From the NCBI GenBank assembly GCA_002105175.1, contig MCGE01000007.1, forward strand, positions 124,001 to 188,000: a DNA stretch of 64,000 bases, given 5' to 3'. Made by a program: the position numbers and the translations under genes. Within the stretch, counting starts at the first letter, position 1, and each line of letters starts with the position of its first letter. Of the stretch, positions 11,661 to 23,263 are shown in pieces. Below the pieces are notes generated by a model that made no database searches, had not been told where the DNA came from, and saw only the letters and a program-made list of their open reading frames with translations. The DNA is from Absidia repens. Lineage: Eukaryota; Mucoromycota; Mucoromycetes; Mucorales; Cunninghamellaceae.

Positions 11661-13829
11661 GAAAAAAAGCTTTTTTTTGATTGTCGCCCACTGACCCCAC
11701 CCTTCTCATATTTACGCCTCTCCACCCCCCCCCCCCGATTTATTTTTAGCTATAACTAAAACCGAATGATCATCCCTTCAAAAGTTTTACATGATCACCT
11801 TATTTATTATATCCATCACCGTTTCTTGAATAAAATAAGTGATGAACTTTGAAAAAATATGAAAACGAAACAAAAAGAAGGATAGGCTTGAGTAACCAAA
11901 CATATTGGGTAACAATGATGGGAGACGGAGAACGAGTAAGATTGCAGCTTGTCTATCAACACTTCTTTGGCTAAGCCGAGAAAATACATCATACAAAGAA
12001 TCAACAAATGGTGGTGATCCCGTATTATTTGGCAATTGGTATTATTTGTCATATGTATGCTTTGTAACAGTTGATAAAGAGCAAAAAGACATGCAATATT
12101 TTTTTGTAAAAAAAGAATCACTTTTCCAATTATTCTATTTCAATATAACCAGGTAAGGTGGGTGTGGCCATGGTTAAAAATAACGTTTATCTGACTTTTA
12201 TTTTCATATATTTGAGTTCTATCATTGAAAAGGTAAAGGAATCACAACAATACACAGATCGTCAAGCATTCATAGGTCTTCTTTTTCAATTTGAAACATT
12301 ATAGCTTTTTATTCAATTACTCAACAAAGAAACATAAATAACATGAATAAAAAATGGACTTTTGATTCTAATGACTAATAAACAATGATAAACTAATATA
12401 ATAATGATAGAGGATATATTCTAAATCTTGATAAAAGTTCATCTAAAGATATTTGCACCACACTTGGAAGCCACTATGAAGCAGTAAATCACCACCACCA
12501 CCATTACAAAAGTCCATCCATTCACAAACACAACCCCATTGAGTCACCAAGTTGCCAAATACATGGAATTCATCTATCACTGTGATCGCCTAAGAATAAT
12601 AAATCCGACGCAATTGATCAGCGGCTATGCATCAATCTGCAGAGTCATGATAAAATCTACCCAGTAGCTCATTCGTTACCTTATCATCGTTCCAGCAATT
12701 GTCATCACCCACCCACCATCGTATCACGCACCCTATGGTCATATTGGTAGATTGATTGCCATATACCCAATCGTTGTTCCAAAAAGGCTGAGTCAATCCA
12801 ATTATATTAGAATCTGTCAAATGAGCTGAGCCACCAGAGTACAAAGACAGAAAATAATAGAGTGGGGCCACCTGGTCCTGGTCCTGAAACCAAATTGCTA
12901 TAGAAGGTGTAAGCAACAAGGTGAATCCTTGGCGCATGCTTTTGATCGGGTCCTTTTTTTTGATACTTTGGGGCTTGCCTGACCGTGATACTTGTTGGGG
13001 TTGCTTCCGTCATGCTTGCTGGGGAATAACTGGTTCACCCGAGAGTCAACTCCACCACTAGCTTTTGCTGGTGCGCCATTTAGTCATTCTGTTGTGTCAT
13101 CAAGATTGCTGTCTAACCTTGCTAAGGCCCAAGTTGATACGTTTGTTCTTTCCATTCAAATTGAGTGTTCACTACTGGTATGTTGATAGTAAGAGAGGTC
13201 ACTCGTTCTGTCCAGCAAAAGTAGCCATCATAATCGTCATTGTCTTGGCACACAGAAATCAGTATTGTTCCACAATAGGCAGCCAAGCTGTCAAGTTATG
13301 CTGAGAGGGTCGCACTGGGTGTCTTTTTCCATCGTCAAAGCACAAGAATTGGATGTGTGTCTTGAACACTTCTTCATTGGTGTTAAGCCTGACGTCTCCA
13401 AGATAGATGGTGAATAGCATGAAAAAAAAGTCAAGGTTTACGAAAAATCCAGTGGAAATATTCAGCTCCCGAAAAAAAAGACATCTACCGATTTTACCAG
13501 CTATTCGTAAATATTTAACCGAAATATCCACGTGGATGCTGTGGCACATAGGCCACAAAAGACTGATGAATTTGTACCTGTAGTAGAAGGACATTAGGAC
13601 ATTGTAAATTTGCTTGAGAAACCCAAGGAAATAATGCAAATTTAAAGCACAAATACGAGAGTCATTTTTACGTCAATTCAAATAGATAAAACAGACAGTT
13701 GCTGTAGGTAAGTAACACCTGATATCTACAGTACATTACTACTACATCATGTATCTATTATGCTACATAATAATATTCTAAGGAATACAAGAATTCATGG
13801 TAGATATAAATGATCGAGGGATGGAAAAT
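11661..13829. other. Gene-poor spacer with unidentifiable relics
   Basis: About 2.2 kb with no complete gene. Between about 12.6 and 13.65 kb both strands show open stretches of 60-126 codons that look protein-like in composition but change frame repeatedly, with no family motif that I recognise (one is listed separately). The rest is AT-rich with A/T runs. Confidence 0.35.
12992..13423 (+). pseudogene. Decayed coding remnant, family unknown
   Basis: Two protein-like pieces lie in order on the plus strand: PPLAFAGAPFSHSVV (within about 13040-13185) and SFSIVKAQELDVCLEHFF followed by a stop near 13421. They are in different frames and separated by stops. Codon make-up of the second piece is coding-like. 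I cannot assign a family; a transposon remnant is one option. The minus strand here also has an open stretch (12632-12937), so even the strand is uncertain. Confidence 0.2.
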
Positions 13830-14185
13830 ACATATTTTATTGAAGCACAAACATACAACTATAGCGATAAACTGATATGGTCAAAGAAGCTGGTGTGATT
13901 AAAAAAGGGTTCTATATAGAAGTGTGAGAGAATAATGGTAGACATACAATAATAATTCATTTGAGTGTGCATATAAACAATAAAAACTATAACTAAATGA
14001 ATAAAGGTTTCCATAGTAAAAGGTTGACCTCATGGCGGTCCCAAATCACGAATCCAAAATGAAAGGGTTTCCCCGTGCATGTTTGTGCTGTATTTTTCAA
14101 AATACCCCTGATTCAAGTTCTAACACTAATACAAGATCACCCATCGCCTCATCAAGACTTCAATGAAGATGTTCTGGAAAATAAA
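13830..14185 (-). repeat. Dispersed repeat, copy 2 (partial)
   Basis: Contains the repeat's landmark phrases on the plus strand: ATTTTATTGAAGCACAAAC near 13833, and AATCCAAAATGAAAGGGTTT followed by CCCCGTGCATG at about 14050-14083. The core is shorter and more diverged than copies 3-5, and CACGTG is missing at the expected end (near 14.2 kb). Confidence 0.5.
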
Positions 14186-14244
14186 AGGGGAGGGAGGGGG
14201 AAGAAAAGAAATTGGGAATTTATTTAAATCGGAGTGGGAATATT

Positions 14245-14305
14245 TCAGTACGTTCGCTGAACCCCGGGACACACTTTAACCACTCGGCCAAAATTGACTG
14301 CTGCA
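14245..14305 (-). other. tRNA-like fragment (Ser/Leu type D-arm, no anticodon arm)
   Basis: Read on the minus strand, TGGCCGAGTGGTTAA at about 14290-14276 is a typical class II tRNA D-arm / A-box. Roughly 15 nt later comes GGGGTTCAGCGAAC, similar to a T-arm / B-box. The space between is far too short for an anticodon arm and variable loop, so this cannot be a functional tRNA. It may be a truncated tRNA gene or the head of a tRNA-derived element. Confidence 0.3.
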
Positions 14306-14769
14306 AGAAGCAAATGTGAAACAAAACGCATAAGCTTGTTTAACATTTGCAATCATTATATAATATCACATCCCAAACGTAAGACGTCCCGAGTGTGCCT
14401 GGTATCATAGTAATTCAAGTATGATACTATTACCTAGAATCTCATATCTTATGATCATATCATAATTGCTCCAAGCTTGACTGAAAATGACGTCTCCAAA
14501 CAAAAAGGATTATGCTATCCAATTAAGCGCCTTGATATCACACTTAAAAAAATAAATAAAATACAGTAGCCATACGGATTCGACTTTTGAATAGACAAGT
14601 ATATTGGATGAGAATTGTTAACCAGCTATAATTCAGCCATTTACTGTGGCAAATATTACCGTGATTTTCATATGATCTTGGTCGAAAATCAGCATTGCAG
14701 ACATCAATACATTGGACAAGCAAAAGGATCAAGCCACTATTAATGGCATATCATCTATATATTTTTATG

Positions 14770-14810
<41 letters not shown>

Positions 14811-15589
14811 GAATCATTGATATTGGAATAGCCATTAGCTCAAATACCTAGGTTTTGGGTGGCTACTTAATAAAGATGACTGGTATCACTTCATTTCACT
14901 GCACTGTCATACAAGCAGGCAACTAGAATCGTTATAATTTTGATATTCGCAAGCATGCATTTAAAAAAAATGCAGTGTTGATAACATCAGTATTTGCAGG
15001 AAATTATGCTCTATGTATTAAGCCCAGGCGAATAATAAAAGTACCCTAAGCAGTAATATCTGCTAAAAGGTAAGAAACGCTAGAATGACTTAACCACCAT
15101 CTCATCTTTGATAATTCGATACAGCCAATCGTAAGAAACAAGTTTTTTTTTTTTTTTACCGAAGAATGAATATGAATGTTTGTCAAAAGATACATATATT
15201 GATAGGTACAAAGATCATGGTTTTATCTACGTAGATGTTTCCCTTCCTCCTCCCCTCAAAATTCGAAAATTTCTTTATCAAGAATAGTCAAGTGCGAAGA
15301 AACAAGACGAACAAGAAGCGCCCCCTTTTTTTGTTAAATTCATTATCGAAGCCATCGAACCAATAAAACTGCGATGTCAATGCGAAGGGGTTTTAAATTC
15401 TGGTACATCGTGAGTCATCGATCAATTAGCTGGAATTTTTCATAAAGGAGATAAAAAAAAATCTTTTTTTTCATTTCTTCTTTTTTTTTTTCCTTATCTT
15501 TCTTCATAGAAAAAACACAGACTTTCGTCCTTCTCTTTTTTTTACTTAAAAAAACAAATATACACAACTACAGACGTCAAGTCTAGCTT
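14306..15589. other. Spacer and CPA1 promoter region
   Basis: AT-rich DNA with a 37-base A run at 14773-14809. No credible open frame. The last 150 bases before the uORF are T- and A-rich with pyrimidine tracts (15465-15545), as expected for a fungal promoter and transcript start. Confidence 0.45.
14773..14809. repeat. Poly(A) run of 37
   Basis: Uninterrupted A run in intergenic DNA. Similar long runs lie at 26914-26953 (T40, in a V-ATPase intron) and 33326-33359 (A34, spacer). The length given depends on sequencing accuracy in homopolymers. Confidence 0.8.
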
Positions 15590-15755
15590 ATGTATATTCA
15601 CGCCTACGAAAAGTGCTCAGCCGACTATATTTGCGATCAAAGTAAGTGTCCCTCCTCCATACCTTCATTGGAGAGTTACCCATGCCTTAATGATAATAAC
15701 TAACTTCATTTATTTATTTATGTTTTTAGTCTGGAAATCCTCTGGTAGCTTCTAA
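15590..15755 (+). CDS. Arginine attenuator peptide uORF of CPA1 (two exons)
   Basis: ATG at 15590 opens a short frame, 15590-15641, joined across a GT-AG intron (15642-15729) to 15730-15755, giving a 25-residue peptide and TAA. The middle reads SADYICDQIWKSS, matching the conserved core of the fungal arginine attenuator peptide; the yeast CPA1 leader has QDYISDHIWK and Neurospora arg-2 has QDYLSDHLW. The Asp at position 12, whose counterpart is essential in Neurospora, is kept, and the length equals that of yeast. In those fungi the nascent peptide stalls the ribosome at its own stop codon when arginine is high, lowering translation of the main frame. The 93-base gap to the CPA1 ATG fits this arrangement. 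The intron falls between the Gln17 and Trp19 codons, so the regulatory peptide exists only in spliced mRNA. Confidence 0.9.
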
Positions 15756-15848
15756 ACCTGTTACAAGCCAAACCTATTACCTGCTCTATTATTTTTATAT
15801 TTCTCTCTTCAATCAACAACTTTTAACAACAACATCAACACAAAAAAA

Positions 15849-17093
15849 ATGTCTCTCTTCCAAGCTCTTCAATCCTCCCTTCGAACCCAACCTGTCACTG
15901 CCGCTTTGCGTCGTGGATTCGCCACCAATGTTGGATCCGTGCCCGCTGCTGCTTCTCTCAAATTAAAATCTGGTCAAACCTTCTCCGGTCAATCCTTTGG
16001 CTCTCAACAATCTGCCTTTGGTGAAGCTGTGTTTACCACCTCTCTTGTTGGGTATCCTGAATCCATGACGGACCCTTCCTACACTGGTCAAATCCTTGTT
16101 TTCACTCAACCTCTTATTGGCAACTATGGTGTCCCTGGTCAAGTTCAAGATCAATATGGTCTTTCCAAGTACTTTGAATCCGATAAGATCCAAGTCCAAG
16201 GCATTGTCGTCAACGATTACGCTACTCACTACTCTCACTGGACCGCCGTCGAATCGCTTGGTGAATGGTGTATTCGTCACAACGTGCCTGCCATCAGCGG
16301 CGTCGATACGCGTGCCATCACTCAACTTTTGCGTGACCAAGGATCGACCTTGGCTCAATTAGCCGTCGGTGATGATGCTGCGCCTGGCGGCGTGACCTCA
16401 TTCCCTGATCCCAACACCGATAATCTTGTGGCCAAGGTGTCTACCAAGGTCCCTCTCCATTACAACCCTCAAGGTGATGTCAAGATTGCTGTCATTGATT
16501 GTGGTGTGAAGCAAAACATTTTGCGCTGCTTGACCGAACGTGGTGCTCAAGTGACGGTGTTGCCATGGAACTATGATTTCAACCAAGCCAAGGATCAATT
16601 CGATGGCCTCTTTATCTCCAATGGCCCTGGTAGCCCCAGTACCTGTACCGAAACCGTGCAACATTTACGCACTGCCATTGATCACTGGAACAAGCCTATC
16701 TTTGGTATCTGTATGGGTAACTTGCTTCTTGGTATGGCTGCTGGTTTGGATGTTTACAAGTTGCCTTTTGGTAACCGTGGCCACAATCAACCTGCTCTCC
16801 ATGTCGACACTGGTCTTTGCTACATCACCTCCCAAAACCATGGCTATGCTCTCCAAGATAAGGTCATGCCCAAGGGCTGGAAAAAGATGTTTGTCAACGC
16901 CAACGATGGCTCCAACGAAGGTATCCAACATGAATCCAAGCCCATCTTTTCCGTCCAATTCCATCCCGAAGCCAAGGGTGGCCCTCAAGATACTGAATAC
17001 TTGTTTGATGACTTCTTGGGTCATGTCCGTGCCATGAAGGCTTCCAACTACACCTCTGTTGCTGACCAGCAACAAGCCTCTGCCTTTGCTTGA
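15849..17093 (+). CDS. CPA1: Carbamoyl-phosphate synthase, arginine-specific small (glutaminase) subunit
   Basis: One uninterrupted exon encodes 414 residues. Residues 1-27 (basic, no acidic residues, ending RRGFAT) look like a mitochondrial presequence. A CPSase small-chain N-terminal domain (about 35-185; GYPESMTDPSYTGQ, ISGVDTRAIT) precedes a class I glutamine amidotransferase domain (about 211-395) with nucleophile Cys288 in FGICMGN and the His372/Glu374 pair in FHPEAKGGP. It hydrolyses glutamine and passes ammonia to the large subunit for arginine synthesis. The usual GHQ after the nucleophile region reads GNL (residues 290-292), so the Gln that contacts substrate in E. coli CarA is Leu here. 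Regulation by arginine is implied by the uORF just upstream. Confidence 0.96.
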   Translation: MSLFQALQSSLRTQPVTAALRRGFATNVGSVPAAASLKLKSGQTFSGQSFGSQQSAFGEAVFTTSLVGYPESMTDPSYTGQILVFTQPLIGNYGVPGQVQDQYGLSKYFESDKIQVQGIVVNDYATHYSHWTAVESLGEWCIRHNVPAISGVDTRAITQLLRDQGSTLAQLAVGDDAAPGGVTSFPDPNTDNLVAKVSTKVPLHYNPQGDVKIAVIDCGVKQNILRCLTERGAQVTVLPWNYDFNQAKDQFDGLFISNGPGSPSTCTETVQHLRTAIDHWNKPIFGICMGNLLLGMAAGLDVYKLPFGNRGHNQPALHVDTGLCYITSQNHGYALQDKVMPKGWKKMFVNANDGSNEGIQHESKPIFSVQFHPEAKGGPQDTEYLFDDFLGHVRAMKASNYTSVADQQQASAFA

Positions 17094-17869
17094 TCGCAAA
17101 TATAGTCGTGCTTTTCGCTTTTTTTTTTATATTTTATCTTTTTTTAGTCTTATTACATATCTTCATTTAGTTTATATACATAGTCTCTTTTATTGTCTTC
17201 AGTTTTTCCTCTATCACCATCATTATCTTTATCAATAAAATCCATTTTTATATCTTTTTCTGTCTCTTAGAGAAAGGGTGTATGTGAATGTATGTGAAGA
17301 CGAGTGTATATGTGAATCGCTATCTGTATAGTATTGTGTACCAAGTAAATTGCAACTGATATTAACTCCCTCCAACATCTATTGATAAAGCGCTTGATAA
17401 TCAATGGTAGAGAATTAAAAAAATAAAAATATTGTATATATATGGCGAAAAACAATGACTATATGGCGTACATTGAATTTGATCTTGTCACATTCAAATC
17501 GTACACTGGCTACAGTGAAAGGCATGATACAAAAGGGATGTACTGTACTATCTTCTTTTTTGCAAGCAATACTGTAGTACAGCATTGAAGTATGCTTGCG
17601 CCCACTAACAAAATCATGCTGGTAGTTCAGAAATTCTTCTCTCTTCCAAGCGTCACTGAAATCATCGTCGTATATGGCGCAATATTGAATTCATATCTTA
17701 TCATAAACACACACACACACACACACACACAAAAAAAAAGGATTGTTCAATATCTAACGGGGCTGATAACAGAGGTTGGTGCTTAAAGATATATATATAT
17801 ATATGTATATTGAAGAAAAAGCAAAAACTGGGAAGGTCAACATGAATCAAGAGATCTATTGAAACTAGA
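17094..17869. other. Spacer downstream of CPA1, with (CA)n microsatellite
   Basis: T-rich 3' UTR with AATAAA near 17233. A (CA)n run of about 24 bases lies near 17707-17730 and a short (TA)n run near 17791-17806. Nothing coding was seen. Confidence 0.5.
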
Positions 17870-18410
17870 ATGAGGAAGACTAACTAGAGATCTGGAAAAT
17901 AGTTGGGGCTAATCTCAAGGGCCATTCAAAAAGGGAATCAATATACAGTACAAAGCATGAGAATGACTAAAGGACTTTTTTTCTTTTTATTGAAGTATAA
18001 CAATTGAAGTAACAAAGGTGATGGTATAAAGGGATCTATTACACAAGACATGAAAGAGACTAATGGAACATTTTCATTGAAGAATATGAAAAGAAGGACG
18101 TTTTATTCAGATGTAAAATACAAACTATGGACAAACTAAAACTACAATAAGCTAATGAAGACTTTAAAAAGCCAACTAATAGTGGGTCCAAAATCCTAGA
18201 TCCAAAATGAAAGGGTTCCCCATGCATCTTGTAATCCCTGAGCTGAAAACGCTTCTAAACTAGACCTGATGCTATTCTAAGTCCAAAATAACCTCAAAGA
18301 GATTGAATGGTGACGAAAAAAAAGTAAGAAAAAAAAAGAAAAAGAAAAAGAAAGAGAGCGAAAAACTAAACCAGGCTTAAAAATAAATATCCACGTGGGC
18401 GGGATTTAAA
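17870..18410 (-). repeat. Dispersed repeat, copy 3
   Basis: Plus-strand landmarks are TTTTTATTGAAGTATAACAA (about 17984), GACATGAAAGAGACTAATGG, GGACAAACTAAAACTAC, GCCAACTAATAGTGGGTCC (about 18172), ATCCAAAATGAAAGGGTT and CTTGTAATCCCTGAGCTGAA (about 18230), ending at CCACGTGGGCGGGATTTAAA (18391-18410). The order and spacing match copies 4 and 5. The AATAAA-type signals read on the minus strand, suggesting transcription from the CACGTG end. Confidence 0.65.
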
Positions 18411-19647
18411 GTGTCGACTTTTTTTTTTTGTCGACGAGGAAAAGGGAAACCCAGCTTACCTTCGTTTACAATATTCAATACAATGCAACATATTCAGTAT
18501 AATAGTTCTCTTCTCAAGGAGAAAAAACCCTCCGTAATTCAACATTATATTTTTACGATTACCCAACAGTCACCATTTAGCGCCATAGAATTGTGGTTCT
18601 CGTCCTGTGCTGCAACTGACTTAATGCGTGCGCACTCCCTTTTCTTTAGATAGTTTACCTCACATCGTAGAATAGCTTGTTATTCACTGCACAATTGTCT
18701 ACCCTCATAGTCTATCTTATGCTATGTTTATTCTATAATAAAAACGTCTTTACTCTATATATCTTTAATGAAGGGTTTTTAATCAATACTTGATAGTGTA
18801 TCATTCAGTACTGGTATGGTGTTTTTTTTTTTGTTTGATATAAAGAGATTCATCCCCAAGCAAATTTGATCCACCCGGATACCAAACATTCTCACTTTCT
18901 AGGCCCATGAACGTATATCCCATCTAAGTTTATGCTCCATAAGTTCTTCCAAATAAAGTATCATAAACAAAATTGTCATCAAACTATATAAGAGAGTAAA
19001 TCCGCAAAAAAAGAAAAAAAGGAAAAAGACGAACAGTATTTTTATTGATCGAATCAAAAATTAAGGTATCCCACGATAATGATATAACACTGTGACTATG
19101 TATATCTCTATCACTATAAACTATGAATGCTATACTATATAATCATCCTATGATCCAAGGCTAGCCAACTCTTTCAGCAATACTATCTTCAATTGAGATC
19201 ACTGGTGCCGTCCAAAAAAAAAAAAAAAAGTAGATGTTGAAAAGTGCTGGCTGTGAAGGGCAATAAAAAAACTTACACAGTGTAATTTTGTCAGATATTA
19301 GGATTGAAATGATTTACAGTTTTCATATATGATACCGATAATGAATATGTATGATAAAAAACAAAATAAACATTTTTTTATTTAGTCAAGATGGTAAACT
19401 AATGCTAACGTAAGTATGTCATTGAAAGAAGGGCAATATTGTAAAAAAGAGGTCCAGTACTACTACTACTACTATTATATTGCTGCAGCTACAATTATTA
19501 TTGGGGTGGGGTGGGGACTAGAAGAGAACAGGGAGGAGTGGAAGAAGGGGAGAGGGAAGTATTGTGTATTCAAAACTAAAAAAAAAAAAACTAAAAAAAA
19601 AAGGAAAAAAAGCAACTAAATATAGATAAAAAAAAAAAGAGTTTGCA
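18411..19647. other. Spacer between repeat copy 3 and the velvet gene
   Basis: AT-rich with several A runs. A small open frame directly after the repeat shows no protein-like features. The purine-rich 19500-19647 region is probably the 3' flank of the velvet gene. Confidence 0.4.
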
Positions 19648-21867
19648 TCAACAAGGGTCTCTATTCAAACTATCGGTAGAGACACGCCTAGAAGGATCTA
19701 ATAAACCGTTATCGTAATGGTGTGAGTGGCGATGGTGGTGCTGAGTTTCCTGCTGATCTTGATCTTTTGTTGTGGTATCCATATGTCGGTGTTGAGATAA
19801 TTGCATCATGGCCACGGCAGCATTGACGTGACCCACATCGCCCTTGTCGTTATCGTTGTCTTTGTCTTCGTCGTCGTCGTCGCAGCCGCCGTCCTTTTCG
19901 TCTCTGTGACGATGATGGTCGTCGTCCTTCGTATCATCTGTATGGTGGGGTATCATGGTGTGAAGTGGCGGTAATCGAATATGACTGTTGGTAGGTGATG
20001 GTGGTGGTTTGATGGAGGAGGAAGATCGAAATGGCGGTGCATGCTTTTGCTGGTGCTGCCCGCCAGAGGCTACAGACGAAGGATAACGATGGTATCCAAT
20101 CCAGTCTCCCTCATTTATTGATTCCGTCGTACATAAGGACGAGGTGGTCGATCGTCGGCGCTCAAAGTCAGTGGTGGTCGAGTGGGCAGCGGTCATTGGG
20201 TACTGAGGAGGTAAAGGAGGTGGAGGTTCGGCTACGGTTTCGGTGGACGAAATGGAGGGTCGTGGTGAAAGGGGAAACGTGATTTTGTCATCGGCGCTTT
20301 GACGACGACATCGTTGTTGTGGTTCCATTTTCATTGAGGGCGGGGACAACGTGTTTGAGGTAGGACCTGAATACCGATGATAATGGTGCCGAAGATCCTG
20401 TGGGTGGTGTTCTTGTACATGAAGAGGAGGTAAAGATTGTTGCTGTTGTTGTTGTTGTTGTTGCACCAGAGAGTTTTGTCGAGAACGAAGATCGTATGGG
20501 TGAGGAGCTGGAGAGAAAGAATGGGAGTGGATTGGATCATTATTGTAAGTCTGTGCGGGATATATCAGCGTCCGTGGGTGGTGGTGATGGTGGGCTTCAG
20601 AAGACGCCATGTGCTCGTCTTGTTGGTTCCTGAGGTGAACGGTCGCTATATTATAGTATGAGTTGGAAGAAGAGGTAGACATGAGAGGTGTAGGGACGGT
20701 AGGTGCCAAATGTTGGCTTGTCAGGGAAGAGTGCCTACTCTCTCGTTGATAAGGTGGTGGTGATTGAGCAACTTGATCGTCCTGGTCTTCTGCCGAAAAT
20801 TTTCGCTTTTTTGAGTTTGCGCTAAAATAAAATAAAACCAATAGAACGTTAGTATTAAGTTTATTATTGAAGGGAGAGTGCAAGCTAACTACATACACTT
20901 GGACACGATGTTCCTTTCGAATACGAATACGTACACCTTGATCCGAGAATGAGCGAGATAAAAAGGTGGCGTCGATCAAGCCGGGCATGGTTTTGGAGTT
21001 GTACACCTTGAAGACGTTGGAGAAGGTATGCATTAGATTGATAATCCCATCTCTATAATAAAAATAAACAATCGTTATTGAAAATTTAAGGAAAAAAGAA
21101 ATTAAAGCAAAGGAGGACTTTACGTTACAATTTCAAAGAGCGAAAATTTCAGTTGGTATTCGCCTTGAATTCTGGATGACAGGTCACCAAAGCAAAAGAA
21201 TCCACCATCTAGCGAAAAAAAAAAAAAAAAAAAAAAAAGGTTGAAAAACCATAACTGAACAAATTTTAGTTCAACATACGCCTACCTTGGTCAGTGACAT
21301 CTTTCAGTTTATACATTGAAGAAACTGTTTGTCCTGATAAGGTCTGATGATCAGGTCGAGAAACAAGTTCCTTCGATATTGGGTTCACAAGGTTAACATG
21401 CATAAAGAAATATGGATTTTGTAAAAAGTCTCTATTATTGATTAAAATCATAATTATATAAAATCAATCAATCGATGAAAAAAGAAAGATGTTTGCTTAC
21501 TGCGTTTCTTGAGATGAAGCGGCATGATTTAGCTGAATTTGAATAATTGGAGGGGGTTCGATGGGTTTACGATCTACGCATGAAAGGAAAAGAGAACAAA
21601 AGAGTCTACGATCATCATTTTTTGAATCATCCCGTGAAGCATTGTCATTATTATTATTCCTTCTTTCACCTACCTCTCTCATTGCTTGTGCTAACTCTAG
21701 CTTGCACAGGTTGTTGTCGCATTGTCAAAACGAGCTGATGCCTATAATAATACAGAATTAGCTGATGGCAAGAAATAAAATATGTATATCTTTTACCCCT
21801 GATAATTTGGGTAAAGGGAACAAGCGGGAATATAATCATAACTATGAGAGATGGATCCTCTTGACAT
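19648..21867 (-). CDS. Velvet-domain transcription regulator
   Basis: Seven exons (21867-21797, 21741-21674, 21573-21501, 21431-21286, 21208-21124, 21052-20897, 20821-19648) encode 590 residues. The velvet domain starts near residue 25 and runs to about 200: RQQPVQARVS, DRKPIEPPPIIQIQL, LVNPISKEL, SGQTVSSMYKLKD, GGFFCFGDLSSRIQGEYQLK, VYNSKTMPGLIDATFLSRSF and GVRIRIRKEHR. A basic SKKRK that could act as a nuclear signal follows. The last exon encodes about 390 residues of disordered sequence rich in Ser, Pro and His, with a Gln run and an Asp-rich block near the end. Velvet proteins are fungal NF-kappaB-like factors that form dimers and control development and secondary metabolism. With the domain at the very N-terminus and a long tail it could be VeA-like or VosA-like; I cannot choose. 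Confidence 0.9.
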
Positions 21868-23263
21868 GATTACGCAAAATAAATGAGGAGGAAAAGCGAT
21901 TAAAAAAATAAAAATGGTATCTCTTATTTATATGCATTTTCATCCTGGTGATTTCTTCATTTTCTTTTTATATCAATTATGGCTTCTCTCCCTGAATCTA
22001 AAATAATCCTTTGAAAAAAAAAATGCCACTTCAATATCAGGTGATACTATGTCAATGGATTTTTGACATAAAAAGCGGCCGTAGCCTTCATTCCAAGGAG
22101 AAGGATAAGATTTGTTACCGTCTACCCAACCGAACCGAGCATACTTTCTTTTTTATTCTCTTGAAACCTGGAGAGGATTATGTCATGAGAAAAAAAAACC
22201 ACTTGACTGGTTGATATGGTATAGTCTGACAAACACCAAGCTTCGCTTTCTGGCATTGTACAATATATAATACCCTCCTTTTACTGCGATGGTTAGATCA
22301 ATTATTTATGATAACGTGTATAAAATATATTGATCGTAACGTTATAATTGATCTAGGGTGCCGCTTTACTTTGTAGAAAAAAGAGCTGATTAATGCGTAT
22401 TTTTCAATTTACAAACTCCGATAAAAGTCAAAGGGGATCGTTGGAATAAGAATGTCGCAAGGGGTAGCCAACCCAACGTTATACTTTTTTTTCCATTGTG
22501 CCCATAATTAAAACTATTCCGTATATTATCAGAATGGCATTATATCACAGATATGTAAGTAAAATGTCATCTTCTTGTATTGTACAGAAAAACGGCTCCT
22601 ACTCTTTGTAGTATGTATTTATAAAAATTGCTGACCAAAAAATTAAATAAGATAAATGGCATCCTGGATTTGTAAGAAAAAACAATTAAAAAAAAGGTAG
22701 TTGGAGTTGTCTCTATATTGAGGAAGAAATATCTTGATAAAGAAATAAATGCTTTTTTAAGTTTTCTGTCATCTTTGTCATCAAAAACCGGAAAAAAAAA
22801 ACGGACTTGACCTCGGTTCCTACTATAAAGCATTCCTTCCCGCCGATCATCCATGCCGGATCTACCATTCAACATTCATAGTACATATGATACCGTATAT
22901 GATTACAGCATGTAAAATTTGTATCTGCGTATTTTTAACTACTGATCATAAATGCTGACTTGGGCTTTTTAATGGATGAACAGCTATAATAGCTATTGGA
23001 GATAAGAGCGGCACAGTTGAGGTTTCCTGGGCCACCACTTTGTATAAATTACTTTAAAGTATCTTGTTTTTTATATCATCCATGTATCAGGACCCAATCA
23101 CTTGCACAAAAAATGCTGGTTGCCTATTTAAGATTCGAGGGACGGTGATTTAAAATTTATCAATGCTGTGGCTTGGTACAAGAAATATCCCAATTTCTGT
23201 TTTTCCTCTTTTTTTTTTTTTTTTTTTGTCCCCCTTTCTTTTGATTATAACGCTATTGCCATC
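21868..23263. other. Spacer between velvet gene and NOC4 (divergent promoters)
   Basis: About 1.4 kb of AT-rich DNA between two genes transcribed away from each other. Open stretches of up to about 100 codons exist on the minus strand near 22.6-22.9 kb, but they are Phe/Lys-rich, as expected from A/T runs. No RNA gene seen. Confidence 0.45.

Noticed and set aside
14773..14809. Poly(A) run as the tail of a LINE or processed gene
   Set aside because: No coding remnant or target-site duplication lies beside it, and similar A/T runs occur throughout the window, including inside introns.
17592..17786. Open frame around the (CA)n microsatellite as a gene
   Set aside because: Its second half is the repeat translated (His-Thr run) and the rest has no protein features.
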